Assembly: GCF_005434965.1 (NCBI RefSeq)
Contig: NZ_SKCI01000003.1
Span: 310,001-374,000, forward strand
Direction of reading: 5' to 3'
Length of the DNA stretch: 64,000 nucleotides
From: Marimonas lutisalis
Lineage (GTDB): Bacteria > Pseudomonadota > Alphaproteobacteria > Rhodobacterales > Rhodobacteraceae
The notes below the pieces were generated by a model, which saw only the letters and a list, made by a program, of their open reading frames with translations, was not told the DNA's origin and ran no database searches. Position 1 is the stretch's first letter. Each line of letters opens with the position of its first letter. This document shows positions 8,324 to 16,555 of this stretch, one piece after another. The position numbers and the translations under genes are program-made.

Positions 8324-8374
8324 AATATAGATGCTGCACTGCAGCAAATCAAGGGTTTTTGCTGCAGTGCAGCA
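8324..8374 (-). promoter_or_regulatory. phaP promoter with two PhaR operators
   Basis: On the minus strand a -35 TTGATT (8347-8352) and a -10 TATATT (8324-8329) are exactly 17 bp apart. TGCTGCAGTGCAGCA (rc of 8332-8346) fills the spacer, and its exact reverse complement (8360-8374) lies just above the -35. Each holds one CTGC-N3-GCAG core (8334-8344 and 8362-8372). A repressor bound here would block RNA polymerase directly. Confidence 0.8.
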
Positions 8375-8397
8375 AAACAGGAAATACCCCTTTTAAA

Positions 8398-10188
8398 TCA
8401 GACCTTTGGCTTGTTCACCACATAGGTTCCAGGCGCCGGACACAACGGCGGATGCTCCGAATCGCCCGGTTCGCGCGCCGGAACCATCTTGCCCGATCGC
8501 TTGCGCAGCCAGGCTTCCCAGCGCGGCCACCACGATCCTTGATGGAACTTCGCCTCCCTCATCCACGTATCGGCGTCACCGCCCAGGTCGTCATTGGTAT
8601 AGTGGCCGTATTTCTTCTTCGACGGCGGGTTGATGATCCCGGCAATATGGCCCGACTGCGACACGATGAAGGTCTTCTGCTTCGCGCCCATCTGCTGCAC
8701 CCCGCGATAACAATCCTTCCACGGCGCAATATGGTCGGTCTCGCAGGTCACCGAACAGATCGGCACCTCCACGTCCGAGATATGCAGCTTCTCTCCGCAC
8801 AGCTCGACGCCCTCGTTCACGAACAGGTTTTGCTGGCACAGCCAGCGCAGGTATTCCACCGTCATCCGCGCCGGCAGGTTGGTTCCGTCGCCGTTCCAAT
8901 AGAGCAGGTCAAAGGCCGGCGGCGTCTCGCCCATCATGTAGCTGCGGATCGCCGGTCCATAGATCAGGTCGTTCGACCGCAGGAAACTCATCGTGCGCGA
9001 CATGATGAAACTGCGCAGCACGCCCATTTCGGTCACTTCCTCGACGATCCCGTCAACGAAATCATCCTGCAGGAACGGGGTGAACTCCCCCTGCTCGCTG
9101 AAATCCGTCAGCGCGGTAAAGAAGGTGGCCGATTTCACGCTCTTGTCGCCGCGCTTCTTCATCAGCGACAGCGTCAGGTTCAGCGTCGTGCCCGCGATGC
9201 AGTAACCCACCGCGTTCACCTGTTTCTCGCCGGTGATCTCCTTGGCCACCCGGATCGCCTCCAGGAATCCTTCCTCGATATAGGTGTCCATACCCACATC
9301 GCGGTATTCCGGCCCCGGGTTGACCCAGCTGACCACGAACAGCGTATAGCCCTGGTCGACGATCCAGCGGATCAGGCTGTTCTCGGGTTTCAGGTCCATG
9401 ATGTAGAACTTGTTGATCCACGGCGGGAAGATCACGATCGGCGTGGCATGCACCTCCTTGGTGCTCGGCGCGTACTGGATCAGCTCCAGCATCCGGTTGC
9501 GGTACACAACCTCGCCCGGCGCCGTGGCCACGTTCCGGCCCAGCTCGAACGCGGTGTCATCGGCCAGACGCACCAGCATCTCGCCCTCGTTGCGCTCCAG
9601 GTCGGCCACCAGGTTCTCCAGCCCCTGCACCAGCGACTCGCCCTCGGTCGCCACCGCCTTCTCCAGCGCGTCGGGGTTGGTACCCAGGAAATTCGTCGGG
9701 CTCAGCATGTCGATGATCTGCCGCGCGAAATAGTTCAGCCGCTTGCGGTCCTTGGGCTCCAGGTCATCGGCCTCTTCCACCGCCTTTCGGATCGCCTCGG
9801 CGTTCAGCTGGTACTGCCGCTTGACCATTTGGAAATACGGGTTCGTCTTCCACAGCGGGTTGGCGAACCGGCGATCCTCGGGGCCCTCGTCGTCCTCGAC
9901 ATGCCCGCCCTGCACCAGCGCCTGCTGGGCCTCCATGAAATGCTTGACCGACTTGCCCCAGTATTCGACCTGGGTTTCGAACAGCTTGGCCGGGTTCTGC
10001 ATCATTTCCGTCCAGTAAGACATCGCCGCCTTGGCAAACAGCTCGCTGTCGGGCGCATTCAGCTGCGCATTGGGCGGCTTGCGATGCGACAGGGCATTTA
10101 TCAGCCGTTGCGACAACTCCTCGACCCGGGCCAAATTCGCCCCCATCCGGTCCAGGTTTTCCGATGCGACATCGTCTTTTGTTGTCAT
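8398..10188 (-). CDS. phaC: Class I polyhydroxyalkanoate synthase PhaC
   Basis: PhaC polymerises (R)-3-hydroxyacyl-CoA, mainly 3-hydroxybutyryl-CoA, into PHA on the granule surface. The 596-residue length is normal for class I. The predicted catalytic triad is Cys330 in the lipase-like box GYCIAG, Asp485 in CETDHIAPW and His514 in SQSGHIAG. The box reads G-x-C-x-A-G rather than the commoner G-x-C-x-G-G. The variable N-terminal domain (about 1-200) precedes the alpha/beta core. The gene is divergent from phaZ across 113 bp containing a PhaR-type site; phaP lies downstream on the same strand. Confidence 0.97.
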   Translation of the reverse strand: MTTKDDVASENLDRMGANLARVEELSQRLINALSHRKPPNAQLNAPDSELFAKAAMSYWTEMMQNPAKLFETQVEYWGKSVKHFMEAQQALVQGGHVEDDEGPEDRRFANPLWKTNPYFQMVKRQYQLNAEAIRKAVEEADDLEPKDRKRLNYFARQIIDMLSPTNFLGTNPDALEKAVATEGESLVQGLENLVADLERNEGEMLVRLADDTAFELGRNVATAPGEVVYRNRMLELIQYAPSTKEVHATPIVIFPPWINKFYIMDLKPENSLIRWIVDQGYTLFVVSWVNPGPEYRDVGMDTYIEEGFLEAIRVAKEITGEKQVNAVGYCIAGTTLNLTLSLMKKRGDKSVKSATFFTALTDFSEQGEFTPFLQDDFVDGIVEEVTEMGVLRSFIMSRTMSFLRSNDLIYGPAIRSYMMGETPPAFDLLYWNGDGTNLPARMTVEYLRWLCQQNLFVNEGVELCGEKLHISDVEVPICSVTCETDHIAPWKDCYRGVQQMGAKQKTFIVSQSGHIAGIINPPSKKKYGHYTNDDLGGDADTWMREAKFHQGSWWPRWEAWLRKRSGKMVPAREPGDSEHPPLCPAPGTYVVNKPKV

Positions 10189-10212
10189 CTTAATAAATAT
10201 CCCGTAACTTCG

Positions 10213-10229
10213 CTGCTATGCAGCATAGC
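10213..10229. promoter_or_regulatory. Probable PhaR operator between phaC and phaZ
   Basis: CTGCTATGCAG (10213-10223) is a CTGC-N3-GCAG site. It overlaps the dyad GCTATGC-A-GCATAGC (10215-10229), 7-bp arms around one base. It lies 25 bp above the phaC start and 73 bp above the phaZ start, so it could control both. Confidence 0.6.
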
Positions 10230-10301
10230 TGTGCTTTGCGGAGGGGGCAAAGCGACCGAACACCACGGGTGCAGATGCCCCAAACCCTTTAGGAGACGCC
10301 G

Positions 10302-11570
10302 ATGCGTTACATGGCCACATACGACCTGATGGAAACCTTCCGCAATACAAATCAGTGGCTTGGTGCCTCCGCCCTATCCTTTGCATCCTATCCCATCTTC
10401 TCGATGGTGCCAAACCCTGCATTGCAATGGATGGCATCCTGGGGCGAAGTGACCGAGCGCACGTATCAGCGCATGGTGGTAAAGCCCGATTGGGGTATCC
10501 GCACCTTCGTCTGCCCCGATGGCAAGGACCACCTGGTCAACATCGAAACCGTGGTCGAAAAGCCCTTCGGCGATCTTATTCATTTCAACGTCGTGGGCCG
10601 CAAACCCAACCCGCGGCGCGTGCTTCTGGTCGCCCCGATGTCGGGCCACTATGCCACACTGCTGCGCTCCACCGTGAAATCCCTACTCGTCGATTGCGAA
10701 GTTTACGTGACGGACTGGCACAATGCCCGCGATATCCCCGTGTCCGAAGGCAAGTTCGACGTCGAGGATTACACCCTCTACCTTGTCGATTTCATGCGCG
10801 AACTGGGCCCCGACACCCATGTCATCGCCGTCTGTCAGCCCGCGCCGCTGACGCTTGCCGCCACCGCCTACCTGGCCGAGCAGGACCCCAAGGCGCAGCC
10901 ACGCACCCTCACCCTGATCGGCGGGCCGATCGACCCGGACGCCGCCGCCACCGATGTCACCGATTTCGGCCGCCGCGTCACCATGGGCCAGCTCGAGGAA
11001 ATGATGATCCAGCGCGTCGGCTTCAAGTACAAGGGCGTCGGCCGCATGGTCTATCCGGGCCTGCTGCAGCTTGCCTCGTTCATGTCCATGAACGCCGAAC
11101 GGCACGCCAAGGCCTTCCGCGATCAGATCATGCGCGTCATGCAGGGCGAAGCCGGCGATCATGACCCGCATAACCGCTTCTACGATGAATACCTCGCGGT
11201 CATGGACATGACCGCCGAATTCTACCTCTCGACCGTCGAACGCATCTTCAAGAACCGCGAAATCGCCAAGAACGAGTTCGTGGTCGATGGCCACAAGGTC
11301 GATATCGGCAAGATCACCACCGTCGCCGTGAAAACCGTCGAAGGCGAAAAGGACGATATCTCGGCCCCGGGGCAATGCGTTGCCGCGCTCGATCTCTGCA
11401 CTGGCCTCCCGGCCGAGAAAAAGGCCCACCACGTCGAACCGGGCGCCGGCCATTACGGCATCTTTGCCGGGTCCAGCTGGCGCAACAACATCCGCCCGCT
11501 CGTGCTCGATTTCATCGACGCCAACGCCGGCAAGAAGGCGAAACCGGCGAACAAGAACGCCGCCGCGTAA
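10302..11570 (+). CDS. phaZ: Intracellular PHB depolymerase PhaZ
   Basis: This 422-residue enzyme breaks down stored PHB in the cytoplasm. It matches the Ralstonia PhaZa1 type, which uses a cysteine nucleophile: Cys178 lies in IAVCQPAPL, the acid is Asp351 or Asp352 in EKDDISAPG, and the histidine is His384 in GAGHYG. These positions are close to those known for Ralstonia (Cys183, Asp355, His388). The start ATG at 10302 has AGGAGA upstream. It is divergent from phaC and shares its control region, so synthesis and breakdown may be co-regulated by PhaR. Confidence 0.95.
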   Translation: MRYMATYDLMETFRNTNQWLGASALSFASYPIFSMVPNPALQWMASWGEVTERTYQRMVVKPDWGIRTFVCPDGKDHLVNIETVVEKPFGDLIHFNVVGRKPNPRRVLLVAPMSGHYATLLRSTVKSLLVDCEVYVTDWHNARDIPVSEGKFDVEDYTLYLVDFMRELGPDTHVIAVCQPAPLTLAATAYLAEQDPKAQPRTLTLIGGPIDPDAAATDVTDFGRRVTMGQLEEMMIQRVGFKYKGVGRMVYPGLLQLASFMSMNAERHAKAFRDQIMRVMQGEAGDHDPHNRFYDEYLAVMDMTAEFYLSTVERIFKNREIAKNEFVVDGHKVDIGKITTVAVKTVEGEKDDISAPGQCVAALDLCTGLPAEKKAHHVEPGAGHYGIFAGSSWRNNIRPLVLDFIDANAGKKAKPANKNAAA

Positions 11571-11582
11571 AAGGGCCCCTCA

Positions 11583-12155
11583 GTGGCACGCGTCCCCTTC
11601 TCCTGCACCTGCGGCACGGTGACGGGAGAAATCGACGTGCCCTCACCCCGCGCCGGCAATCACGTGGTCTGCCATTGCCCCGATTGCCGCACCGCTGAGC
11701 TTTACCTGGGCCAGCCCGATCCCGATCCCGACGGGGTCGAGCTTTGGCAGACAACGCCCGACCGCGTGCATATCGCCACCGGCCAGGACAGGCTCGCCAT
11801 CCTTCGGCTCTCGCCCAAGGGCCTCTATCGTTGGCATGCGACCTGCTGCAACGCGCCGATGTTCAATACCCTGCGCAACCCGCGCCTCGCCTTCGTCGGC
11901 ATTCCCGCCAAGCGACTGTCCGACACCACCACGCTCGGCCCCATCATCGGCCACGCTTTCATGGACAAACCCGGCGGCGGCTATCGCCATCAGGGCTTCA
12001 ACCGCATCGGCGCGCGCATCATGCGGATGATGCTGGCCGCCAACCTCTCGGGCCGCTGGCGCAAGACGCCCTTCTTCGATGAAAGCGGCCAGCCCCGCGC
12101 CACCATCAGGATCATGACCCGCGAAGAACGCACCGCCCTGCGCCGCACCCCCTAG
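11583..12155 (+). CDS. GFA/CENP-V-like zinc protein (DUF6151 type)
   Basis: This 190-residue protein has the zinc-binding cysteine pattern of the GFA fold: CTCG at residues 8-11, CHCPDC near 31-36 and a CC pair near 91. Members of the fold include a glutathione-dependent formaldehyde-activating enzyme, but most are of unknown function. Only the DUF6151-like layout is recognised here, so no reaction is claimed. The start is GTG at 11583, 12 bp after phaZ, and the gene is probably read from the phaZ transcript. Its end overlaps the converging transporter gene by 4 bp. Confidence 0.8.
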   Translation: MARVPFSCTCGTVTGEIDVPSPRAGNHVVCHCPDCRTAELYLGQPDPDPDGVELWQTTPDRVHIATGQDRLAILRLSPKGLYRWHATCCNAPMFNTLRNPRLAFVGIPAKRLSDTTTLGPIIGHAFMDKPGGGYRHQGFNRIGARIMRMMLAANLSGRWRKTPFFDESGQPRATIRIMTREERTALRRTP

Positions 12156-13030
12156 GGCAAGGCCCGCGCCCGCCGCGTTTCCTGCAGCAACCAAAGGTTG
12201 CTCATCACCATCGCCCCCAGCACCAGAGCGCCGCCCAGCAGCACCCGCGCGCCCGGGTCCTCGCCCAGCACCCACCACACCAGCAGCGGGCCGAACACCG
12301 CCTCCAGCAGCAACAGCAGGCTGACATCCGGCGCCGGAATATAGCGCGGCCCCGTGGCCAGCAGGGCAAAGCCCAGCGGCACCACGACCAGCCCCAGAAG
12401 CGCCAGCCAGACGATGTTTTCACCCGGCACAGCCAGCCCCGGCGCTATCCCCGCCGCGGCAAAGCCCGACAGCACCGCCGCCAGGCCGAAGGCCGGCACC
12501 TGGCTCACCTCGCGCGTGGCCCGCGCGACCGAGAAAGACACCGCCAGCGACAGCGCCGCACCCAGCGCCGCCAGATCGCCCAGCACGTCACCGCCGCCCG
12601 CGCCCAGACTGTCCGAGGCGATGATCCCGATCCCCGCCAGCGTCAGCGCGATCGTCACCCAGGTCCGCAGCCCCACCGCCTCGCGCAGCACCAGCCAGGC
12701 AATCAACGCCGAAAACACCGGCGAGGTCGAGGTGATCAGAAGCGTGTTCGCCACCTGCGTGTGGGTGATTGAATAGACGAAACACAGAGAGCCCAGCGCG
12801 AAGACCACCGTGATCGCCACCATCGGCCAGCCGCCGTCGCGCATCTCGTCCCACACACCCCGCCCGCGCAGCATCCGATAGCCCAGCAGCGTCGCCACCC
12901 CGCTCAGCACCCCGCGCCAGAAGGCCACGGCCCATGTCTCGGCCTCCACCATCCGGATCAGCAGGCTATCGGGCGAAATGATCAGCACCCCGGCCAGGGT
13001 GATCAGGAACCCCTTCAGGTAAAGGGTCAT
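12152..13030 (-). CDS. DMT-superfamily (EamA) transporter
   Basis: This 292-residue inner-membrane protein has about ten hydrophobic segments in two EamA repeats, the usual drug/metabolite exporter plan. The C-terminal repeat includes the typical stretch SLLLLLEAVFGPLLVWW near residue 230. The substrate is unknown. The start overlaps the stop of the upstream amidotransferase gene (ATGA), which indicates translational coupling. It is the last gene of a long minus-strand array. Confidence 0.9.
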   Translation of the reverse strand: MTLYLKGFLITLAGVLIISPDSLLIRMVEAETWAVAFWRGVLSGVATLLGYRMLRGRGVWDEMRDGGWPMVAITVVFALGSLCFVYSITHTQVANTLLITSTSPVFSALIAWLVLREAVGLRTWVTIALTLAGIGIIASDSLGAGGGDVLGDLAALGAALSLAVSFSVARATREVSQVPAFGLAAVLSGFAAAGIAPGLAVPGENIVWLALLGLVVVPLGFALLATGPRYIPAPDVSLLLLLEAVFGPLLVWWVLGEDPGARVLLGGALVLGAMVMSNLWLLQETRRARALP

Positions 13031-13731
13031 CGCGCCTCTCCGAAGAGATCAGTCAGGAAGGCGCGAAACCATGTGTCCTGCGCCGCGTCATGCAGGGCGC
13101 AGAGCCGCGCCTGCTCCTCCCGGCTCTGTGCCCCGGGCTTCTCCCGGTCGGTCAGCCACCACTCCTGCGCCTGCCAGTGCGCAAAGCCTTCTCGCGTCAC
13201 CTCGGGGTGAAACTGAAAGCCGTAAACCTTGTCGCCCCAGCGAAACGCCTGGTTCGGAATGGCCGCGCTTTGCGCCAGGTGCACCGCGCCCCGCGGAATA
13301 TCGAACGTATGGAAATGCGCCTGCGTCACCACCAGCGGCCCGGGCAGCAGATCGCGGCCCGCTTCGGTCGGCGTGATCTCGTAGTAACCGAATTCGTGCA
13401 TGTCGTCGTCGCGCGGGCCCACATGCGCGCCCAGCGCATGGGCGATCATCTGCGCGCCCTGGCAGATCCCCAGCATCGGCTTGTCGGCCTTCAGCATCGC
13501 TTCGATCCACGCCATTTCCGCCTGCATGAAGGGCAGGTCGGGAATGTCGCTGATGCAGTATTTGCCGCCATAGATGATCGTGCCCGCCACGTCTTCGGTG
13601 ACGGGGCCCAGCGTGTCGCCCTCGCAGGGCACGCGCCAGTCGGGGACATAGCCCAGCCGCGCGATATGCTCGCTCGCCCGGTCATCATTGCGTGGAGGGG
13701 CATGGGCGATCAGGACAATACGTTTTGCCAT
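13027..13731 (-). CDS. Class I glutamine amidotransferase-like protein
   Basis: This 234-residue protein is a stand-alone class I (triad) GATase. The nucleophile elbow is LGICQGAQ with the catalytic cysteine, and the histidine and glutamate lie in FQFHPEV. It resembles the GMP-synthase-type GATase domain but has no synthetase partner, as in many proteins that hydrolyse gamma-glutamyl compounds. A substrate cannot be named. The gene is coupled to the EamA transporter by an ATGA overlap. Confidence 0.88.
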   Translation of the reverse strand: MAKRIVLIAHAPPRNDDRASEHIARLGYVPDWRVPCEGDTLGPVTEDVAGTIIYGGKYCISDIPDLPFMQAEMAWIEAMLKADKPMLGICQGAQMIAHALGAHVGPRDDDMHEFGYYEITPTEAGRDLLPGPLVVTQAHFHTFDIPRGAVHLAQSAAIPNQAFRWGDKVYGFQFHPEVTREGFAHWQAQEWWLTDREKPGAQSREEQARLCALHDAAQDTWFRAFLTDLFGEAR

Positions 13732-13821
13732 CGTGCTCTCCTTTCTCAGATCACATCGACGGCCCCTGTTCTCACCCGGTGCCAGCGGTCGGCGTCTCTT
13801 GCAACAACTTCCCCGCGCCCG

Positions 13822-14058
13822 TCAAGACCCCCGCCCGCGCCACCAGCGCAGGATCGGCAGCACGTCGGCCGCCGCCACGGCGATGCCCAGCGGGATCATC
13901 CAAAAGCCCAGGATCGGCAGAAACCCGAATATCCCGCCCACGATCAGCAACAGCCCCGCCACCAGCCGCAGCCCCGGCGGGATGTTGTCACGGCTCCACT
14001 GCCGCACGCGTCTTGCGTAATCGCGCAAGGTTTTCCGGTCCTTCTTGTCGTCGCTCAT
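13822..14058 (-). CDS. Small membrane protein, unknown function
   Basis: This 78-residue protein has a charged N-terminus (MSDDKKDRKTLRDYARR) followed by two closely spaced hydrophobic segments (about 30-50 and 52-70), giving a hairpin in the inner membrane. It is basic at the C-terminus. It starts 4 bp after the hydrolase gene at 14063 on the same strand. No family is recognised with confidence. Confidence 0.7.
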   Translation of the reverse strand: MSDDKKDRKTLRDYARRVRQWSRDNIPPGLRLVAGLLLIVGGIFGFLPILGFWMIPLGIAVAAADVLPILRWWRGRGS

Positions 14059-14062
14059 CGTC

Positions 14063-14773
14063 CTATTTCAGGACGTAGGGCTGCGACAGCCATACGGCAA
14101 GGGCCGCGTTCACCGCCTCGGGTTGTTCCAGCACCGGCGCATGGCCGGCATCGGGGATGATTTCCAGCCGCGCATAGGGGATCAGCTCGGCCATGAACGT
14201 ATGGCGCTTGACCGGGGTCAGCCCGTCATGCTCGCCGCACAGCACAAGCGCCGGCACCTTGCATTTGCGCAGGGTCGATTGCTGGTCCTTGCGCCGCTGC
14301 AGCGCCCGCACCTGCCGCAGGAACACCTCCGGTCCCAGCGCCTCGGCCATCTCGGCCATCAGGCCCAGCACCTGCATCCGCCCCGGCCCCGGTGCAAAGA
14401 ACTCGGGCTTCAGGAACCCGCGCATCACCTCGGCCAGCCGCCCGGCCTTCACCCCCACGATCATCGGCTCGTACATCGCCGCGCTTTGCGGCGTTTCGGC
14501 CAGCGGGTTGGTGTCCATCAGGGCAATCCGCGTCACCCGGTCGGGCGCCCGGCGCATCACCTCCATGGCGATGATGCCGCCCATGCTCAGCCCCGCCAGC
14601 GCGAATTTCTGCGGCGCGCCATCCAGGATGGTCGAGGCGATCTCCTCGATCCGCTCGCCCTGCGTGGCGCAGGCCACGGTAACCGAACGTTCGCGGCTGA
14701 ACGCCTCGATCTGTGGCCAGTAAAGCCGCGCATCGCACATCATGCCGGGGATCAGAACCAAGGGTTCCTTCAT
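14063..14773 (-). CDS. Alpha/beta hydrolase (serine type)
   Basis: This 236-residue cytoplasmic hydrolase has the nucleophile elbow GLSMGG with a serine, an acid in CGEHDGLTP and a catalytic histidine in DAGHAPVLEQP. It lacks a long cap domain. The N-terminus LVLIPGMMCD replaces the usual HG oxyanion motif with PGMM. It is part of a minus-strand array that contains four hydrolases of different types. The substrate is unknown. Confidence 0.88.
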   Translation of the reverse strand: MKEPLVLIPGMMCDARLYWPQIEAFSRERSVTVACATQGERIEEIASTILDGAPQKFALAGLSMGGIIAMEVMRRAPDRVTRIALMDTNPLAETPQSAAMYEPMIVGVKAGRLAEVMRGFLKPEFFAPGPGRMQVLGLMAEMAEALGPEVFLRQVRALQRRKDQQSTLRKCKVPALVLCGEHDGLTPVKRHTFMAELIPYARLEIIPDAGHAPVLEQPEAVNAALAVWLSQPYVLK

Positions 14774-14847
14774 CGCGTTTTCATCCTTGTCGCTGCCTGC
14801 GCCGCCACACTCGCACAGCCAGTGCCCGCGTCAACCGCACATTTCGC

Positions 14848-15480
14848 CTATGCTCCGGCCAATCCCCTGAACGTCGGAAAATCCGCATAGCGCGCGCGCC
14901 GCGCCTCGGCGCTTTCCTCCGGCTCAGCGCCCCGCCGCAACAGCGTGCCCCGCGGCGCGATATAGGATGAAATCACCCGCCACGGCTCGGGCCGCCAGCT
15001 GATGTTGAAGGCGCAGAGCTTGGGAAAGAACCACAGCTCGGAGTATGGCAGGTGGTCGTGAATCCACCACGCCAGGTCGCGCCAGTCGCGGCCCTGTTCA
15101 TAGTGATCGGCAAACCACGGAATCACGATCGACGCGCCGGCCACCGCCTCCGCCCCGCGCCCGCGATCCCAGATATGGCATTCCTGCGGATAGTCATTGC
15201 GCGCGCAGTTCAGCCGGTTTTCGTTGCCAAAGCGGTTCAGCGCGGCCGAGCGATAGCCCGAGCGCACCGCCACCCGCCCAAACGTCTCTTCCAGCGGGTC
15301 CAGCAGCGCCGCGCAGAACGCCCGCCCGTTCTCGATGGTCAGATCCGGATCGTCCGGAATGTTCTGCAGCGCATGGAAATTCGCGATCTCGGAATAGAGA
15401 AACTCGCGCATGTAGAAATATTTCGACAGCCGCACCCGTCCCAGCGTCTCGAGGCTCCACATGCTGCCCGGCCTGCGCAT
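14848..15480 (-). CDS. Peptidase M15-like protein
   Basis: This 210-residue protein has the start of the M15A-type fold: LSKYFYMREFLYSEIANF, then PLEETFGRVAVRSGYRSAALNRFGN, which matches the SGYRSxxLN stretch of D-Ala-D-Ala carboxypeptidases. The usual zinc motif (SQHxxGxAxD) is not obvious; the equivalent region reads DYPQECHIWDRG. It may therefore be catalytically altered or act in another way. No signal peptide is seen. The gene starts 15 bp after the VOC gene. Confidence 0.55.
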   Translation of the reverse strand: MRRPGSMWSLETLGRVRLSKYFYMREFLYSEIANFHALQNIPDDPDLTIENGRAFCAALLDPLEETFGRVAVRSGYRSAALNRFGNENRLNCARNDYPQECHIWDRGRGAEAVAGASIVIPWFADHYEQGRDWRDLAWWIHDHLPYSELWFFPKLCAFNISWRPEPWRVISSYIAPRGTLLRRGAEPEESAEARRARYADFPTFRGLAGA

Positions 15481-15495
15481 ACCGTAGGGCGGGCT

Positions 15496-15942
15496 TCAGC
15501 CCGCCTCCCCCGACGGCGCATATCCACCCCAGCGAAACGCGCCATCTTCGCGCAGCGGCGAAAACGGGTTCCACGCCACTTCCCAGACATGGCCGTCCGG
15601 ATCGGCGAAATAGCCGCCGCGCCCGCCCCAGAACGTGTCTTCCGCCTCTTTCAACACCTCGGCGCCCGCCTCGCGCGCGGCCTCCAGCACCTCGGCCACC
15701 TCGCTTTTCTCCTGCACGTTATAGGCATAGCTCGCCGCGCCCGCGCCCAGCGCCTCCGGCGCCAGCCCCATGTCGCGCGCCAGGTCCTCCAGCGGATAAA
15801 GCGCCAGCGCCTGCCCGATCAGGTCGAACACCGCCATGCCCTCGGGCGCCTCGGCCCGCCGCCATCCCAGCGCTTCGTAAAACGCCACCGCGCGGCCCAT
15901 ATCCCGCACCCCCAGCGTGGTGAGCGAGATCCGCTGCTCCAT
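15496..15942 (-). CDS. VOC-family (glyoxalase/bleomycin-resistance fold) protein
   Basis: This 148-residue protein has two beta-alpha-beta-beta-beta modules, with the typical openings SLTTLGVRDMGRAVAFYEALGW and ending YFADPDGHVWEVAWNP. A histidine and a glutamate in the last motif could be metal ligands. VOC proteins include lyases, dioxygenases and drug-binding proteins, so function is open. ATG at 15942 starts one base after the stop of the upstream secreted gene and matches the family N-terminus; a longer frame upstream is rejected. Confidence 0.85.
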   Translation of the reverse strand: MEQRISLTTLGVRDMGRAVAFYEALGWRRAEAPEGMAVFDLIGQALALYPLEDLARDMGLAPEALGAGAASYAYNVQEKSEVAEVLEAAREAGAEVLKEAEDTFWGGRGGYFADPDGHVWEVAWNPFSPLREDGAFRWGGYAPSGEAG

Positions 15943-15943
15943 G

Positions 15944-16555
15944 TCAGTCCCCCTTGCAGGTGGCATCGCGCCAGCCTTCCAGCGCCTCGCGAAACGCCCC
16001 GGCCTGCCCCGGTACCAGACCCAGTTCCATCGGATAGGCCGGCCCGAAACTCTCGCGCTCGGGCTTGCCCTTGCGTTCATAGCGGATCACCGCGTGATTG
16101 CGTTGCAATTCAGGGCCGAACGCGCCCGCGCGCGCCATCTCCGCCAGCTGCCCGTCGATCTCCTCGAACCGCCGGCGCTCCTCGTCCTTTGCCAACCCCT
16201 CGGCGAAAAGCGCGTCTTCCATCTTGCGCCGCGCGGCCTCAAGCTTTTTCATCGCGGCCCACATCCGCGCCTGCGCCGCGCGGGCCCAGGGCACGATCAC
16301 CACGTCGGGCCCACTCTCCTGCGGTGTCACCCGCATCGCCTCGAAATTCAGCGGCGCCAGGTCGAACACCGCATGCGCCTCGCCCCTCGGCGCGCTCAGC
16401 ACCTGGATCAGCTCCATCCGGCACGGCCCCAGCGCCACCTTCTGCTCGGCCATCATCGGCGACAGGAACAGCGCCTTTTCGATCACCTGCCCGGGCGTCT
16501 CACCGGCCATGGCCGCCGACGTGCCCAGCGCCCAGGCAAGGGCAATGCGCCTCAC
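15944..16555 (-). CDS. Secreted protein of unknown function
   Basis: This 203-residue protein has a short signal peptide (MRRIALAWALGTSAAMAG) with cleavage expected near residue 18. The rest has a charged helical region (about 90-145) rich in Arg, Lys and Glu that may form a coiled coil. Two cysteines remain in the mature part. The start overlaps the stop of the upstream hydrolase (ATGA). No family is recognised. Confidence 0.75.
   Translation of the reverse strand: MRRIALAWALGTSAAMAGETPGQVIEKALFLSPMMAEQKVALGPCRMELIQVLSAPRGEAHAVFDLAPLNFEAMRVTPQESGPDVVIVPWARAAQARMWAAMKKLEAARRKMEDALFAEGLAKDEERRRFEEIDGQLAEMARAGAFGPELQRNHAVIRYERKGKPERESFGPAYPMELGLVPGQAGAFREALEGWRDATCKGD

Noticed and set aside
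8266-10329. Long plus-strand frame across phaC
   Set aside because: Antisense shadow of phaC; it carries no domain and crosses the phaC-phaZ control region.
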